DNA from: Gemmatimonadota bacterium
Lineage (GTDB): Bacteria > Gemmatimonadota > Gemmatimonadetes > Gemmatimonadales > GWC2-71-9
Assembly (NCBI GenBank): GCA_016713435.1
Contig: JADJPD010000005.1
Location: 484,001 to 548,000, forward strand
Length of the DNA stretch: 64,000 nt
Direction: 5' to 3'
A program made the translations under genes and the position numbers. Every line of letters begins with the position of its first letter. Position 1 is the stretch's first letter. Positions 51,939 through 62,352 of the stretch are shown piece after piece. The notes beneath the pieces are model-generated. The model saw nothing but the letters and a program-made list of their open reading frames with translations. It was not told the origin of the DNA and ran no database searches.

Positions 51939-53315
51939 TCAGGCCACGTCCCCCGGCGGCAGCCCGAGCGGCTCGGCGGTGTAGCCGGGCCGGCCCATGG
52001 CCGCATACGTGAGCTTCTTGCCGAGCTCGACACCCGGCTGGTCGAACGGATCCACCCCGTACCAGACCCCGGCGTAGCCGGTGGCCAGCTGGAAGAACAT
52101 GATGGCCTCGCCCAGGGCGGGGGCATCGAGCTGCTCCAGGTGCAGCGAGCAGTTCATCCGGCCCATCCGCGACAGCGCGGCGGCCGTGGCCTGGTATTCC
52201 GCCTGCAAGAGCCCGGCCATGGACTTGCCGCCGAGGTACGCCAGGTCGGCCGGGAGGCCGGCGCCGGCGGGGATGGTCACGTCCTCATTGAACCGGTCGA
52301 CGGCCAGGAAGGTGATCACCTTGTCGTGCGGCCCTTCCATGAAGAGCTGCACCTGGCTGTGCTGGTCGGTGGGGCCCACGGCGCCCACCGGCGTGGGGCC
52401 CAGGTTCACGTCCTGGCCACGCCGGTCGCGCGCCTTGCCGAGGCTCTCGGCCCAGAGCTGCCGGTACCACTCGGCGAACTCCCGCAGCCGGTCCGTGTAC
52501 GGCATCAGCACGTGCACCCGCGCGCCGAGCGCGGTGTCGGCGGCCCAGTGGAGGCCAGCATAGAGCGCGGCGGGATTCTTGAGGAGCTCGGCATTCTCCG
52601 CCTTGGCCAGGGCGCGCCGCGCGCCGGCCAGCAGTCCCTCGATGTCGATGCCCACCAGCGCGGCGGGCAGCAGGCCCACCGGGGAGAGCACGCTGAAGCG
52701 GCCGCCCACCGCCGGCGGCACCTCGAGCGCGGCGATCCCGTCCTTCTGGGCGATCTCGCGGAGCGCCCCCTTGGCGGGGTCCGTGGTGAAGACCAGGTGC
52801 CCCGTGGCCTTGGGCCCGAGCGCCTGCTCCAGCCACTGCCGGACCACGAGGTACTGCGCCATGGTCTCCGCCGTGCCGCCCGACTTGCTGATGACGTTCA
52901 CCAGCGCCCGCCGCGGGTCCATCCGCCGCAGCACCTCGGCCACGCTCGTCGGGTCCACGTTGTCGAGCACGGTGAGCTTGGGGAAGAACTCGCGGCCCTC
53001 GTCATCGAGCTCGTTCCAGCCCGGGCGCTTGAGCGCGTTGAGCAGCGCCTTCATGCCGAGGGCCGAGCCGCCGATGCCGAGCACCAGCACGTGGTCGAAC
53101 GCCTGCCCCACCCCCTCGGCGAAGCGGCGGATCTGCTGCACCGCCACCGGCTGCTCGCCGAGCTGGTAGAAGCCGTACTCGCCGCCCTCGCGGCGGCGGC
53201 GCACTTCCGCGTGAATGTCGCCGAAGCGGCGCTCCAGCTCGGCGAGTCGCGCGCGGGGAAGGCCGTGGACGCTGTCGAGCCGATCCTGGAACACCCTGCC
53301 GTAATGCAGCTTCAT
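51939..53315 (-). CDS. pgi: Glucose-6-phosphate isomerase
   Basis: A 458-aa isomerase of the PGI/SIS fold, interconverting glucose-6-P and fructose-6-P. SIS-domain phosphate-binding segments: VLVLGIGGSALGMKALLNAL and NVISKSGGTAETMAQYLVVR; the catalytic Glu region lies around VGPTDQHSQVQLFMEGPHDK (GPTDQHSQ-QL--EGP is the second PGI signature). Length is that of the shorter bacterial/archaeal-type PGI. The ATG at 53315 overlaps the upstream hydrolase stop by ATGA. Neighbours include pyruvate kinase and an aldolase-like enzyme. Confidence 0.94.
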   Translation of the reverse strand: MKLHYGRVFQDRLDSVHGLPRARLAELERRFGDIHAEVRRRREGGEYGFYQLGEQPVAVQQIRRFAEGVGQAFDHVLVLGIGGSALGMKALLNALKRPGWNELDDEGREFFPKLTVLDNVDPTSVAEVLRRMDPRRALVNVISKSGGTAETMAQYLVVRQWLEQALGPKATGHLVFTTDPAKGALREIAQKDGIAALEVPPAVGGRFSVLSPVGLLPAALVGIDIEGLLAGARRALAKAENAELLKNPAALYAGLHWAADTALGARVHVLMPYTDRLREFAEWYRQLWAESLGKARDRRGQDVNLGPTPVGAVGPTDQHSQVQLFMEGPHDKVITFLAVDRFNEDVTIPAGAGLPADLAYLGGKSMAGLLQAEYQATAAALSRMGRMNCSLHLEQLDAPALGEAIMFFQLATGYAGVWYGVDPFDQPGVELGKKLTYAAMGRPGYTAEPLGLPPGDVA

Positions 53316-54091
53316 GCCGGAACCTCGATGGTGAGCCCGTCATAGGCGGGCGCGATCCCGGCCGGGAGCTGCCCCAGCAGCTCCGCGTGGCCGGTCTCGT
53401 GCGTGAGATGCGTGAGATACGTCTGCCGGGCGCCGAGCGCGCGGGCGGTGTCGATCGCCTCGCTGATGGAGAGGTGCGTGGGGTGCGTCCGCCACCAGAG
53501 GGCGTTGAGCACCAGCACCTCGAGCCCCTGCAGCAGCTCCCGCTGCGCCGGCGGCACCGCCTTGACGTCCGTGATGTACGCCAGCTTGCCGAAGCGGTAG
53601 CCGAAGACGCGCAGGTAGCCGTGGTCGAAGGCCAGCGGGAGCACCTCCACCCCGGCGATCGTCGTCAGGCGCCCGGGCTCGAGGGGGTGCAGCGAGAGCC
53701 GGGGCTTCGAGGTGCCCTGGAAGGCGCGCACCTCGTCGTCGAAGATGTAGCGGAAGCCCTCGCGCAGGCGGTCGAGCGTCTCGATGGGACCGTAGCAGGG
53801 GACGGCCCGGCGGTCCCGCTGCGAGAAGAGCCGCAGGTCGTCGATGCCGTTGACGTGGTCGGCGTGCTCGTGGGTGTAGAGCACCGCGTCCACGCCCTGG
53901 ATGCCGGTGGCCAGGAGCTGCAGCCGGAGCTCGGGCGGGGTGTCGAGGAGCAGGGTGGCGTCGTTGGCTTCCACCACGGCGCCGGACCGGCTGCGCCGGT
54001 CGCGCGGGTCCGCGCTCCGGCAGACGGCGCAGCTGCAGCCGATCTGCGGGACGCCGAAGCTGGTCCCGGTGCCGAGGAAGGTCAGTCTCAC
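53312..54091 (-). CDS. MBL-fold hydrolase (PhnP/arylsulfatase-like)
   Basis: A 259-aa metallo-beta-lactamase-fold hydrolase. It begins MRLTFLGTGTSFGVPQIGCS, with a cysteine-rich C-x-C-x2-C zinc site (GCSCAVCRSADPRDRRSRSG) as in PhnP, then THEHADHVNGIDDLRLF, the active-site dinuclear metal motif, and later ligands YITDVKAV and LTHLTHETGHAEL. PhnP is a 5-phosphoribosyl cyclic phosphodiesterase; the close relationship suggests a phosphodiesterase, but phn genes are absent. It overlaps pgi and follows pyk by 16 bp. Confidence 0.88.
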   Translation of the reverse strand: MRLTFLGTGTSFGVPQIGCSCAVCRSADPRDRRSRSGAVVEANDATLLLDTPPELRLQLLATGIQGVDAVLYTHEHADHVNGIDDLRLFSQRDRRAVPCYGPIETLDRLREGFRYIFDDEVRAFQGTSKPRLSLHPLEPGRLTTIAGVEVLPLAFDHGYLRVFGYRFGKLAYITDVKAVPPAQRELLQGLEVLVLNALWWRTHPTHLSISEAIDTARALGARQTYLTHLTHETGHAELLGQLPAGIAPAYDGLTIEVPA

Positions 54092-54107
54092 GGGCTCCTG
54101 CGGGGGA

Positions 54108-55577
<1,470 letters not shown>

Positions 55578-55710
55578 CGGCGGTCCTCTATGGAAGGGAA
55601 CAGCGTCCTTCGGTCGCGGGGATACTAACGCCGTTGGCGGGTGCGGGCTACCGGGGTGACTGGGGCGTGACAGGCGTCGCGGGGGGGGTGCGGGGGGTGG
55701 GGCGGGTGTG

Positions 55711-55943
55711 ACTCAACGCAGAGGCGCAGAGGGCGCGGAGGGACGCGGAGGGCACCGAGCTGGCATCGGGGCGTTGCCGACCCGGGCTCTGATGTTCTTG
55801 GGTGGGGCTCTGCGACTGGTTGGGGGCGTTGCCGGACCCGAACGCACACCCACAACAACACCTCGAGCTTCCCTTCGGTGCACCCACCATGCACGCGCAG
55901 TTGCTCTGCGGTCCTCCGCGCCCTCTGCGCCTCTGCGTTGAGT
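55711..55943. repeat. Palindromic repeat element, family A, copy 2
   Basis: A 233-bp element bounded by perfect 31-bp inverted repeats (55711-55741 and 55913-55943) built from CGCAGAGG-like units. Inside, GGGGCGTTGCCG is repeated in direct orientation (55768 and 55823), and the block TTGCCGACCCGGGCTCTGAT is shared with copy 1. No transposase or ORF is visible. The rest of the 55578-55994 gap holds only short G/C runs. Confidence 0.75.
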
Positions 55944-55994
55944 CTCACCGGACCCCCGAGCCGGCAACGAAGCAGGCGACGCCCCGACCCCACC

Positions 55995-57569
55995 CTACCC
56001 CGCCCACACCACCTCCCCACCAACCACGGTGAGCCGCGGCTGGGCGGTGAGGATGGCGGCGCCCTCGCCGTGGCCCAGGGCGGGGTCCCATTCCCACGCC
56101 ACGAAGTCCGCCGCGAAGCCCGGGGCCACCCGGCCGTGGGTGCGGGTGGTGCCGGAGGCGAGGGCGTTGCCGAGGGTGTAGGCGGAGAGCGCTTCGTCGA
56201 AGGAAAGCACCTCCTCGGTTTGCCACCCGGCCGGGTGGCGGCCGTCGTTGGGGAGCCGGGTCATCGCCGCCGCCAGGCCAATGCGCGGGTCCAGCGTGGT
56301 GACCGGCGCGTCGCTCCCGAACGCCAGGATGGTACCGCGCTCGAGGAGCGACCGCAACGCATACGCCCCCGCCACCCGCCGCCACCACCGCTCCTCGGCC
56401 AGCGCCACATCCCCCGGGAGGTGCGATGGCTGCATGGAGGCCACCACCCCGAGCTCCGCCGCGCGGCCGAGGTCGGCGGGGTGCACACATTGGAGGTGCT
56501 CGATCCGGTGCGGGATATCCACCATCGGCGCCTCCGCCAGGAGGTCCAGCGCCCGGCGCACCGCCGCATCCCCGATGGCATGGATGGCCAGCGCAATGCC
56601 GCCCCGCGCCGCCGCCTGCACCGCCGACCGCGCCTCGGCCTCGGTGGCGAGGGGCATCCCGCGGTCGCGGCCGTCCTCGTAGGGCTCGAGCATCCAGGCG
56701 GTCCGGCTGCCGAGCGTCCCATCGAAGAAGAGCTTCACCCCGCCCAGCCGGAGCCAGGGGCCACCCTGCCCGCTCCGCACCCCCGCCTCGAGCAGCAGCG
56801 GCAGCTGGGCCACAGGGGGGTGGAAGAGCACCCGCAGCCGGAGCCGGTCCTGGGCGTCGAGCTCGCGGAAGGCGCGCAGGGCGTCCGGCCCCTCCACGTT
56901 GTGGATCCCCGTGATCCCCACCTTGTGGGCCTCCGCCTGGGCGGCCTCTAGGCTGGCGCGGAGGCGGTCCGGATCCGTGGGCGGGAGGAGCTGGCGGACC
57001 AGCTCCATGGCTCGCTCCAGCAGCAGGCCGGTGGGCTCCCCGGTGGCGTCCCGGACGATGCGGCCGCCCGCCGGATCGGGCGTGGTGCGGGTGATGCCGG
57101 CCAGGGCCAGCGCGGCGGAGTTGACCCAGGCGGCGTGAACGTCGGCCGACTCGAGAAAGGCGGGGATCTGGGCGGTGACCCGGTCCAGCACCCAGCGGTG
57201 GGGCTGTGCCTCCCAGCGGTTGGCGTCCCAGCCGAAGCCCCGGATCCACCCCTGCTCCGGCAGCCCCGCCTCCACCCGCCGGAGCGCCTCCGCCCGGGTC
57301 CCGGCCCCGCCCAGATGCACCCGCTGCCGGCCGAGCGCCCACATCCCGAAGTGGGTGTGCCCATCCACCAGGCCCGGAGTCACGGTGGTCCGGAGCAGGT
57401 CGATCCTCGGCACCGAGCTGGGCACCAGCCGCTCCATCTCCCGGGCCTTCCCGACCATCCGGACCCAGCCATCCTGCCACCACAGGGCGTCGCCCTCGAC
57501 CCCGGGCTGGAGGCTGAGGATGCGCTTGGCGCGGAGGAAGCCGGACGTGCCGAGGATGGGGGGGGCCAT
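55995..57569 (-). CDS. Amidohydrolase, YtcJ-like
   Basis: A 524-aa amidohydrolase-superfamily protein of the YtcJ/NfdA type. It has VTPGLVDGHTHFGMWALG (the HxH metal ligands), DLLAEAPMVDIPHRIEHLQC (His/Glu region), ALAIHAIGDAAVRRALD (third His), and ILAFGSDAPVTTLDPRIGLA (the catalytic Asp), ending with the GFAADFVAWEWDP small domain. Substrate unknown; YtcJ homologues hydrolyse N-substituted formamides or imides. The ATG at 57569 is the homology start (MAPPILGTSG); the longer frame has no support. Near-perfect inverted repeats just upstream (57579-57605) might be an operator. Confidence 0.88.
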   Translation of the reverse strand: MAPPILGTSGFLRAKRILSLQPGVEGDALWWQDGWVRMVGKAREMERLVPSSVPRIDLLRTTVTPGLVDGHTHFGMWALGRQRVHLGGAGTRAEALRRVEAGLPEQGWIRGFGWDANRWEAQPHRWVLDRVTAQIPAFLESADVHAAWVNSAALALAGITRTTPDPAGGRIVRDATGEPTGLLLERAMELVRQLLPPTDPDRLRASLEAAQAEAHKVGITGIHNVEGPDALRAFRELDAQDRLRLRVLFHPPVAQLPLLLEAGVRSGQGGPWLRLGGVKLFFDGTLGSRTAWMLEPYEDGRDRGMPLATEAEARSAVQAAARGGIALAIHAIGDAAVRRALDLLAEAPMVDIPHRIEHLQCVHPADLGRAAELGVVASMQPSHLPGDVALAEERWWRRVAGAYALRSLLERGTILAFGSDAPVTTLDPRIGLAAAMTRLPNDGRHPAGWQTEEVLSFDEALSAYTLGNALASGTTRTHGRVAPGFAADFVAWEWDPALGHGEGAAILTAQPRLTVVGGEVVWAG

Positions 57570-57578
57570 GGGGATGTT

Positions 57579-57605
57579 GAAAAGTAGCGCTTTGCGCTCT
57601 TTTCC
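57579..57605. promoter_or_regulatory. Inverted repeat upstream of the amidohydrolase
   Basis: GAAAAGTAGCGC-TTT-GCGCTCTTTTTC, a near-perfect palindrome with a one-base offset, ending 10 bp before the amidohydrolase start. It may be an operator or an RNA hairpin. The sequence ATGTTGAAAAG (57574-57584), which overlaps it, recurs at 58026-58036. Confidence 0.4.
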
Positions 57606-57629
57606 CGCAGCCCAAACCCACGCGTACAC

Positions 57630-57724
57630 CCGTAGCGGCGGAGCTGCGCTCCGCCGCCTCGTTCCAACCATCGTGCACGATCCTCAAGATCGAGGCGGCG
57701 GAGCATAGCTCCGCCGCTACGGGT
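57630..57724. repeat. Nested-palindrome repeat element, family B
   Basis: Two 33-bp arms (57630-57662, 57692-57724) are inverted copies of each other that differ only at the central loop (TGC versus TAT in the same orientation). Each arm is itself a hairpin (GGCGGAGC / GCTCCGCC). The spacer contains the palindrome ATCGTGCACGAT. It resembles REP/BIME-type elements. No coding sequence is involved. Confidence 0.7.
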
Positions 57725-57769
57725 TCGTGCGTGGGGAGGAGGGTCGGGGCGAGGGCTCGCCTCAAGTCA

Positions 57770-58110
57770 TCTGGAAAAGTGACCAATGGCCAAGTATCGC
57801 AACTTTTCCACAACGGCCCCTTCGACCGTTTTCACGGCCGATCCGGGATCGGCTGGAGTATCCCACGCATGTGGATCTGCACAGTTTTCCACATGTGGAG
57901 TGAGGAAGATCGTGGATGCATGCCCCCAACGCGTTGATCCCGAAGCTTCTGGAGCTCCACCTGATTTTCCACTTGAAGTCGATGGGCTAACCACAATGCC
58001 CACAATGCGAAAAAGGACGCTGGAAATGTTGAAAAGAGGGTGGCGACAGTGTCGGCTCTGGCCAGTATTGTATGCACAGAGTGTGCATATACAATCGGAC
58101 CAACGAGAAA
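57770..58110. other. AT-richer tract with DnaA-box-like sites (candidate origin or regulatory region)
   Basis: No credible gene; composition is close to 50% GC, against about 70% around it. TTTTCCACA occurs at 57804-57812 and 57885-57893, TTTTCCACT at 57965-57973, TTTTCCAGA (minus) at 57772-57780, and CTAACCACA at 57988-57996. ATGTTGAAAAG occurs twice. A near-perfect palindrome TTGTATGCACA-GAG-TGTGCATATACAA lies at 58068-58094. The TTTTCCACA boxes differ by one base from the E. coli DnaA box TTATCCACA. No dnaA, dnaN or gyr gene is adjacent, so an origin is only a possibility. Confidence 0.35.
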
Positions 58111-58139
58111 GGGCCGCTCCCCCGAACGAGGAGCGGCCC
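58111..58139 (-). terminator. Rho-independent terminator after the peroxiredoxin gene
   Basis: Perfect 10-bp stem GGGCCGCTCC / GGAGCGGCCC (58111-58120, 58130-58139). Read on the minus strand it is followed by TTTCTCGTT. It lies 20 bp past the stop of the minus-strand gene ending at 58160. Confidence 0.7.
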
Positions 58140-58159
58140 CTTGTAACGACAGTAAGAGA

Positions 58160-58768
58160 TCAGGTCTTCTTCGCCAGCGCCACCGCGTCCTGGAGGTCCT
58201 TGTAGGCCTTCGGATCCAGCGCGCCGAACTGACGATTGGTATACGTGACTTTTCCACGCCGATCGATCACGAACACCGTGCGCTTGTTGTACCCATTCGC
58301 CCCCGCCGAGCCCCAGGCCTTGGCCACCTGCTGGGTGGGGTCGGACAGGAGGCGGAAGGGGAGCCCCAGGGACTGGGCCCAACGGACGTGGGTCTCCACG
58401 GAGTCGGCGCTGATCCCCACCACCTCGACCCCGTCCCCGAACATGGTGCTGTACTGGTCGCGGAAGGTCTGCATCTCCGCCGTGCAGCCGGAGGTGAAGT
58501 CCTTGGGGTAGAAGGCCAGCACCACGACCTTGCCCCGGTGGCCGGTGAGGGACCACCACTGGGCGCCGCCGGGGCCCTCGGCGGTGGCCCAGGGGAGGCT
58601 GAAGTCGGGGGCCCGGTCGCCCATCATGGGGCCGGAGACGAGGCCGGCGGACGGCTCGCCGAGGCCGGCCTGGGCGGGCGGCGCCGAGCCGGCGGCCTGG
58701 GCGGCGAGGGGGGCGGCCGGAGCCGCGGCGAATGCGAGAAGGGCCAGGGCCCGGGTCAGCTTGGTCAT
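58160..58768 (-). CDS. Exported 1-Cys peroxiredoxin (BCP/PrxQ class)
   Basis: A 202-aa peroxiredoxin with a signal peptide (MTKLTRALALLAFAAAPAAPLAAQ) and therefore probably periplasmic. The Prx domain starts at APDFSLPW; FYPKDFTSGCTAEMQTFRD contains peroxidatic Cys95 in the T-xx-C motif. No other cysteine exists in the mature part, so there is no resolving cysteine inside the chain. It would need an external thiol such as the adjacent TlpA for reduction (inference). The remaining motifs match the family (VVGISADSVETHVRWA, LLSDPTQQVAKAWG, RTVFVIDRRGKVTY). The terminator at 58111-58139 follows. Confidence 0.88.
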   Translation of the reverse strand: MTKLTRALALLAFAAAPAAPLAAQAAGSAPPAQAGLGEPSAGLVSGPMMGDRAPDFSLPWATAEGPGGAQWWSLTGHRGKVVVLAFYPKDFTSGCTAEMQTFRDQYSTMFGDGVEVVGISADSVETHVRWAQSLGLPFRLLSDPTQQVAKAWGSAGANGYNKRTVFVIDRRGKVTYTNRQFGALDPKAYKDLQDAVALAKKT

Positions 58769-58778
58769 CGGGACTCCA

Positions 58779-59294
58779 CTAGTTGGACAGGCCGGCCACC
58801 CGCTTGAGGGCCGGTTCGAACTGCTGGTCGCCGCCCACCCCGGTGTAGACCACGGTGCCGGCGGCGTCGAGGATCACCACGAAGGACGTGGCGGGGGCCA
58901 GGTAGGCCCGGGTGCTGGTGGCGTCGGAGTCGTACAGGACCCGGAAGGGGACCCCGTGCTCCTCCATGTACCGCCGGACCCGGGCCGGGGACTGGTTCAC
59001 GGTGACATTGATGCCCACGAACTCCACCTTGTCGCCCACCAGCTGGCGGGCGGCCTGGAAGCGGGGCATCAGGGCTTCACAGTTCTCGCACCAGGTGGCC
59101 CACCACTCGAAGACCACCGGCTTCTTGCCGATCCACTGGCCCAGGCTCACGAGCTTCCCGTCCAGATCCTTGACCGAGACCACCGGGGCCTTCGAGCCCA
59201 CCGCGATCCCCGTCTCCTGCGCCCGGAGGGCCCCCGGGAGCGCCAGAGCCCCCGCGAGGAGCAGGATGCCGAGCCGCTTGGTTCCAGTCGTCAT
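58779..59294 (-). CDS. TlpA/ResA-like periplasmic thiol-disulfide oxidoreductase
   Basis: A 171-aa thioredoxin-fold protein: signal peptide MTTGTKRLGILLLAGALALP, then PVVSVKDLDGKLVSLGQWIG and the active site WWATWCENCEALMPRF with Cys69 and Cys72 (CENC). The helix after it and VEFVGINVTVNQSPARVRRY correspond to the TlpA insertion. The ATG at 59294 overlaps the CcdA gene by ATGA, and the peroxiredoxin start is 10 bp beyond its stop. The three genes therefore form one operon. Likely role: passing electrons from CcdA to periplasmic thiols, including the peroxiredoxin. Confidence 0.85.
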   Translation of the reverse strand: MTTGTKRLGILLLAGALALPGALRAQETGIAVGSKAPVVSVKDLDGKLVSLGQWIGKKPVVFEWWATWCENCEALMPRFQAARQLVGDKVEFVGINVTVNQSPARVRRYMEEHGVPFRVLYDSDATSTRAYLAPATSFVVILDAAGTVVYTGVGGDQQFEPALKRVAGLSN

Positions 59295-59977
59295 AGCACC
59301 GACCCCACCTTCACGAAGTAGTACTCCGCCATGGCGATGAGCAGGACGCCCGCCGCCCGCTTGATCCAGACCGTCCACCGGCCACCCCGGGGCAGCCGGG
59401 CGCCGAGCCCGGCGCCCACGCCGACGGCGATGAGGAGCGCCGTCATGCCCAGGGAGAAGACAAACAGGTAGAGAAAGCCGAGTCCAGCGCTCCGGGTGGT
59501 GGCCACGAAAGTGAGGGCGGCGGCAAAGGCCGGCGCCCCACAGGGGGCGGCCACCAGCCCCGAGGTGGCCCCCATCATGAACGCCCCGGCCAGCGACCCC
59601 CCGCCGAACCTCCCGGCCCAGTCGGCCAGACGGCCGGGGATGTTCACCGGGATCACGTCCAGCATGGCCAGGGCAAAGATCAGCAGCAGGTTCCCCATGG
59701 CCAGGTAGGCCCAGGGATTGGAGCTGATGGTCCCGAAAAGGGAGCCGGTGAGCCCGGCCAGCAGACCCAGGCTCGCGTAGACCAGCGCCAGGCCGAGCGC
59801 GTAGGTGAGGGTATACCCCACCGTGGCCCGCCTGCTCCGCCCCACTGCCCCTGCCCCGCCGAGGACACCGGCCACCACCGGGATCATGGGATAGACGCAG
59901 GGCGTGAGGCTCGTGACGAGTCCCGCCCCGAACATCGTGGCCATGGCGGCGAGGGGGTTGGAGGCGAGGTCGGTCAA
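59291..59977 (-). CDS. CcdA/DsbD-like membrane thiol-electron transporter
   Basis: A 228-aa integral membrane protein with six helices. The two redox cysteines are where CcdA has them: Cys27 in SLTPCVYPMIPVVAGV and Cys146 in GLVAAPCGAPAFAAAL. Such proteins carry electrons from cytoplasmic thioredoxin to periplasmic thiol proteins. Only the membrane domain is present (no DsbD-type alpha or gamma domain); its periplasmic partner is the adjacent TlpA. The start is a TTG at 59977; an ATG at 59944 is an alternative. The TTG agrees better with the family's N-terminal length. Upstream lies repeat family C copy 1. Confidence 0.85.
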   Translation of the reverse strand: MTDLASNPLAAMATMFGAGLVTSLTPCVYPMIPVVAGVLGGAGAVGRSRRATVGYTLTYALGLALVYASLGLLAGLTGSLFGTISSNPWAYLAMGNLLLIFALAMLDVIPVNIPGRLADWAGRFGGGSLAGAFMMGATSGLVAAPCGAPAFAAALTFVATTRSAGLGFLYLFVFSLGMTALLIAVGVGAGLGARLPRGGRWTVWIKRAAGVLLIAMAEYYFVKVGSVL

Positions 59978-60004
59978 GGTTGGCGGCGATGCTCAGGTTG
60001 GCAT

Positions 60005-60184
60005 GGTAGGGGCCGGCCATGGCCGGCCCTCCTCAAACATACCCGACCAGCGTGCCAGCCCGATCTGAGCGTGCATGAGGGGCCGGACCGTAGCTCCTCC
60101 AGTCCCGCGCCATTACTCAGTTCCTGTCGGGTGATTTCCTTCGGTCACGCTGGTCGGGTGGATGGAGGGCCGGCGGAGCGTACC
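60005..60184. repeat. Palindromic repeat element, family C, copy 1
   Basis: GGCCGGCCATGGCCGGCC palindrome at its left end, with perfect 14-bp inverted arms ACCCGACCAGCGTG (60041-60054) and CACGCTGGTCGGGT (60146-60159). Its reverse complement shares GTAATGGCGCGGG and other blocks with copy 2 at 61491-61621, so the copies are inverted relative to each other and flank ispG. No coding potential. Confidence 0.7.
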
Positions 60185-60194
60185 TGCCGGGGGG

Positions 60195-61442
<1,248 letters not shown>

Positions 61443-61449
61443 GGTCCGG

Positions 61450-61477
61450 AATATAGCGGCGGGCCAACGGCGAACAA
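61450..61477 (-). promoter_or_regulatory. Candidate ispG promoter
   Basis: On the minus strand, TTGTTC (61472-61477), a 16-bp spacer and TATATT (61450-61455). The -10 ends 7 nt before the ispG ATG at 61442. Confidence 0.5.
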
Positions 61478-61490
61478 TCGAGTCCCGCAC

Positions 61491-61621
61491 CGTAGGGCCG
61501 GCCATGGCCGGCCCTCCTCAAACCCACCCGGACCAGCGTGACGGAGCGAAGGGCGGAATCGCCAATCAGAGAGCAGTAATGGCGCGGGGAGTAGGAGGGC
61601 CGGCCATGGCCGGCCCCTACG
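61491..61621. repeat. Palindromic repeat element, family C, copy 2
   Basis: A 131-bp element with terminal inverted repeats 61491-61518 and 61593-61621, which differ by one inserted G. Each includes the palindrome GGCCGGCCATGGCCGGCC. Internal CACCCGGACCAGCGTGAC and GTAATGGCGCGGG match copy 1. It lies between ispG and the STAS-like gene. Confidence 0.75.
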
Positions 61622-61629
61622 ATGTGCGA

Positions 61630-62007
61630 CTAGCGCGTCGTGCCGGCGGCGGAGAGCCAGCCCGTGGCGCCTGCCAGCGTGGAGAACAGCCGGAGCCGGG
61701 GCGAGGCGCCGAAGGCGAACGAGAGCTCGCGGCAAACGGTGGGATAGGCGACGGAGGGGATCACAAGGGCCACGCGCACGGCCACCGACGCCTCGAACGC
61801 GCGGAACTGCTCGGCGTAGGCCGCCACATCGAAGTCCGGCAGGAAATGGAGACTGCGATAGTCGAGGATGACGCCGATTTGCGGGGGCCAGGTCCGATGC
61901 CGCGGGAGGTCCGCGAGGGCAGCGGCGTTGGCGTCGAGCTGCTCGAGGCCGCCGCGGACCACAATACGGACCGGCGGCGGTGCTGCCGCCTCGGAGACGT
62001 CGGCCAT
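61630..62007 (-). CDS. SpoIIAA/STAS-like small protein, 125 aa
   Basis: A 125-aa cytoplasmic protein without signal peptide or transmembrane segments. The course of the sequence (VRIVVRGGL, GVILDYRSLHFLPDFDVAAY, VRVALVIPSVAYPTVCRELS, RLRLFSTLAGATGWLSA) follows the SpoIIAA-like STAS/SEC14-type fold: a strand, VILD(Y/M)R plus a helix, a strand with VA-V, and a final F-x-x-x-x-A--WL. Such proteins are often part of signalling or lipid-binding modules. GAGGG precedes the ATG at 62007. Assignment rests on pattern only; neighbours give no further hint. Confidence 0.55.
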   Translation of the reverse strand: MADVSEAAAPPPVRIVVRGGLEQLDANAAALADLPRHRTWPPQIGVILDYRSLHFLPDFDVAAYAEQFRAFEASVAVRVALVIPSVAYPTVCRELSFAFGASPRLRLFSTLAGATGWLSAAGTTR

Positions 62008-62352
62008 GTACCCTCGGGATGAAAGATGCCGACGCGCTCTGTGAGGCGCCCCGGAACATCACCCGGGGGGCCGTCGGGTGGTATTGATCGGAAGGGCTAG
62101 ACCGGGTTGCACCTTCGCTGCGGGGCAGGCCTTCATGATCGCCCGATCCCGGTGGGCAACCCACCGGTGCAGCGTGCTGGCGCTGCCGACCCAGGGTCGC
62201 CGCCACGCCCCAGGGGAACGAGCCCGATCCCGGCTCCGCCCCGCACCACACCTGCTGATGGCAGGTGACCTCGCTCACCGCCCTTCGCCGCCACCCTGCC
62301 CAGCTTTGCTGCACTCCCATTCCAAACCGAGTCCCCCTCCCGGAGCGCCGCC
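62008..62352. other. 345-bp intergenic region with a hairpin series
   Basis: No credible gene. Consecutive hairpins: CGGTGGG-CAA-CCCACCG (62150-62166), GCAGCG-TGCTGG-CGCTGC (62171-62188) and GACCC-A-GGGTC (62190-62200). It is the 5' region of the downstream lipoprotein gene and the upstream region of the STAS-like gene. It could be a structured leader; I cannot match it to a known riboswitch class. Confidence 0.4.

Noticed and set aside
57786..58205. 139-aa plus-strand open frame in the AT-richer tract
   Set aside because: No Shine-Dalgarno, no domain, and it overlaps the terminator and the peroxiredoxin gene end.
62008..62352. c-di-GMP (GEMM) riboswitch
   Set aside because: GGGCAACCC and GGGTTGCA fragments look similar, but the ACGCAAAGCC core is missing on both strands.
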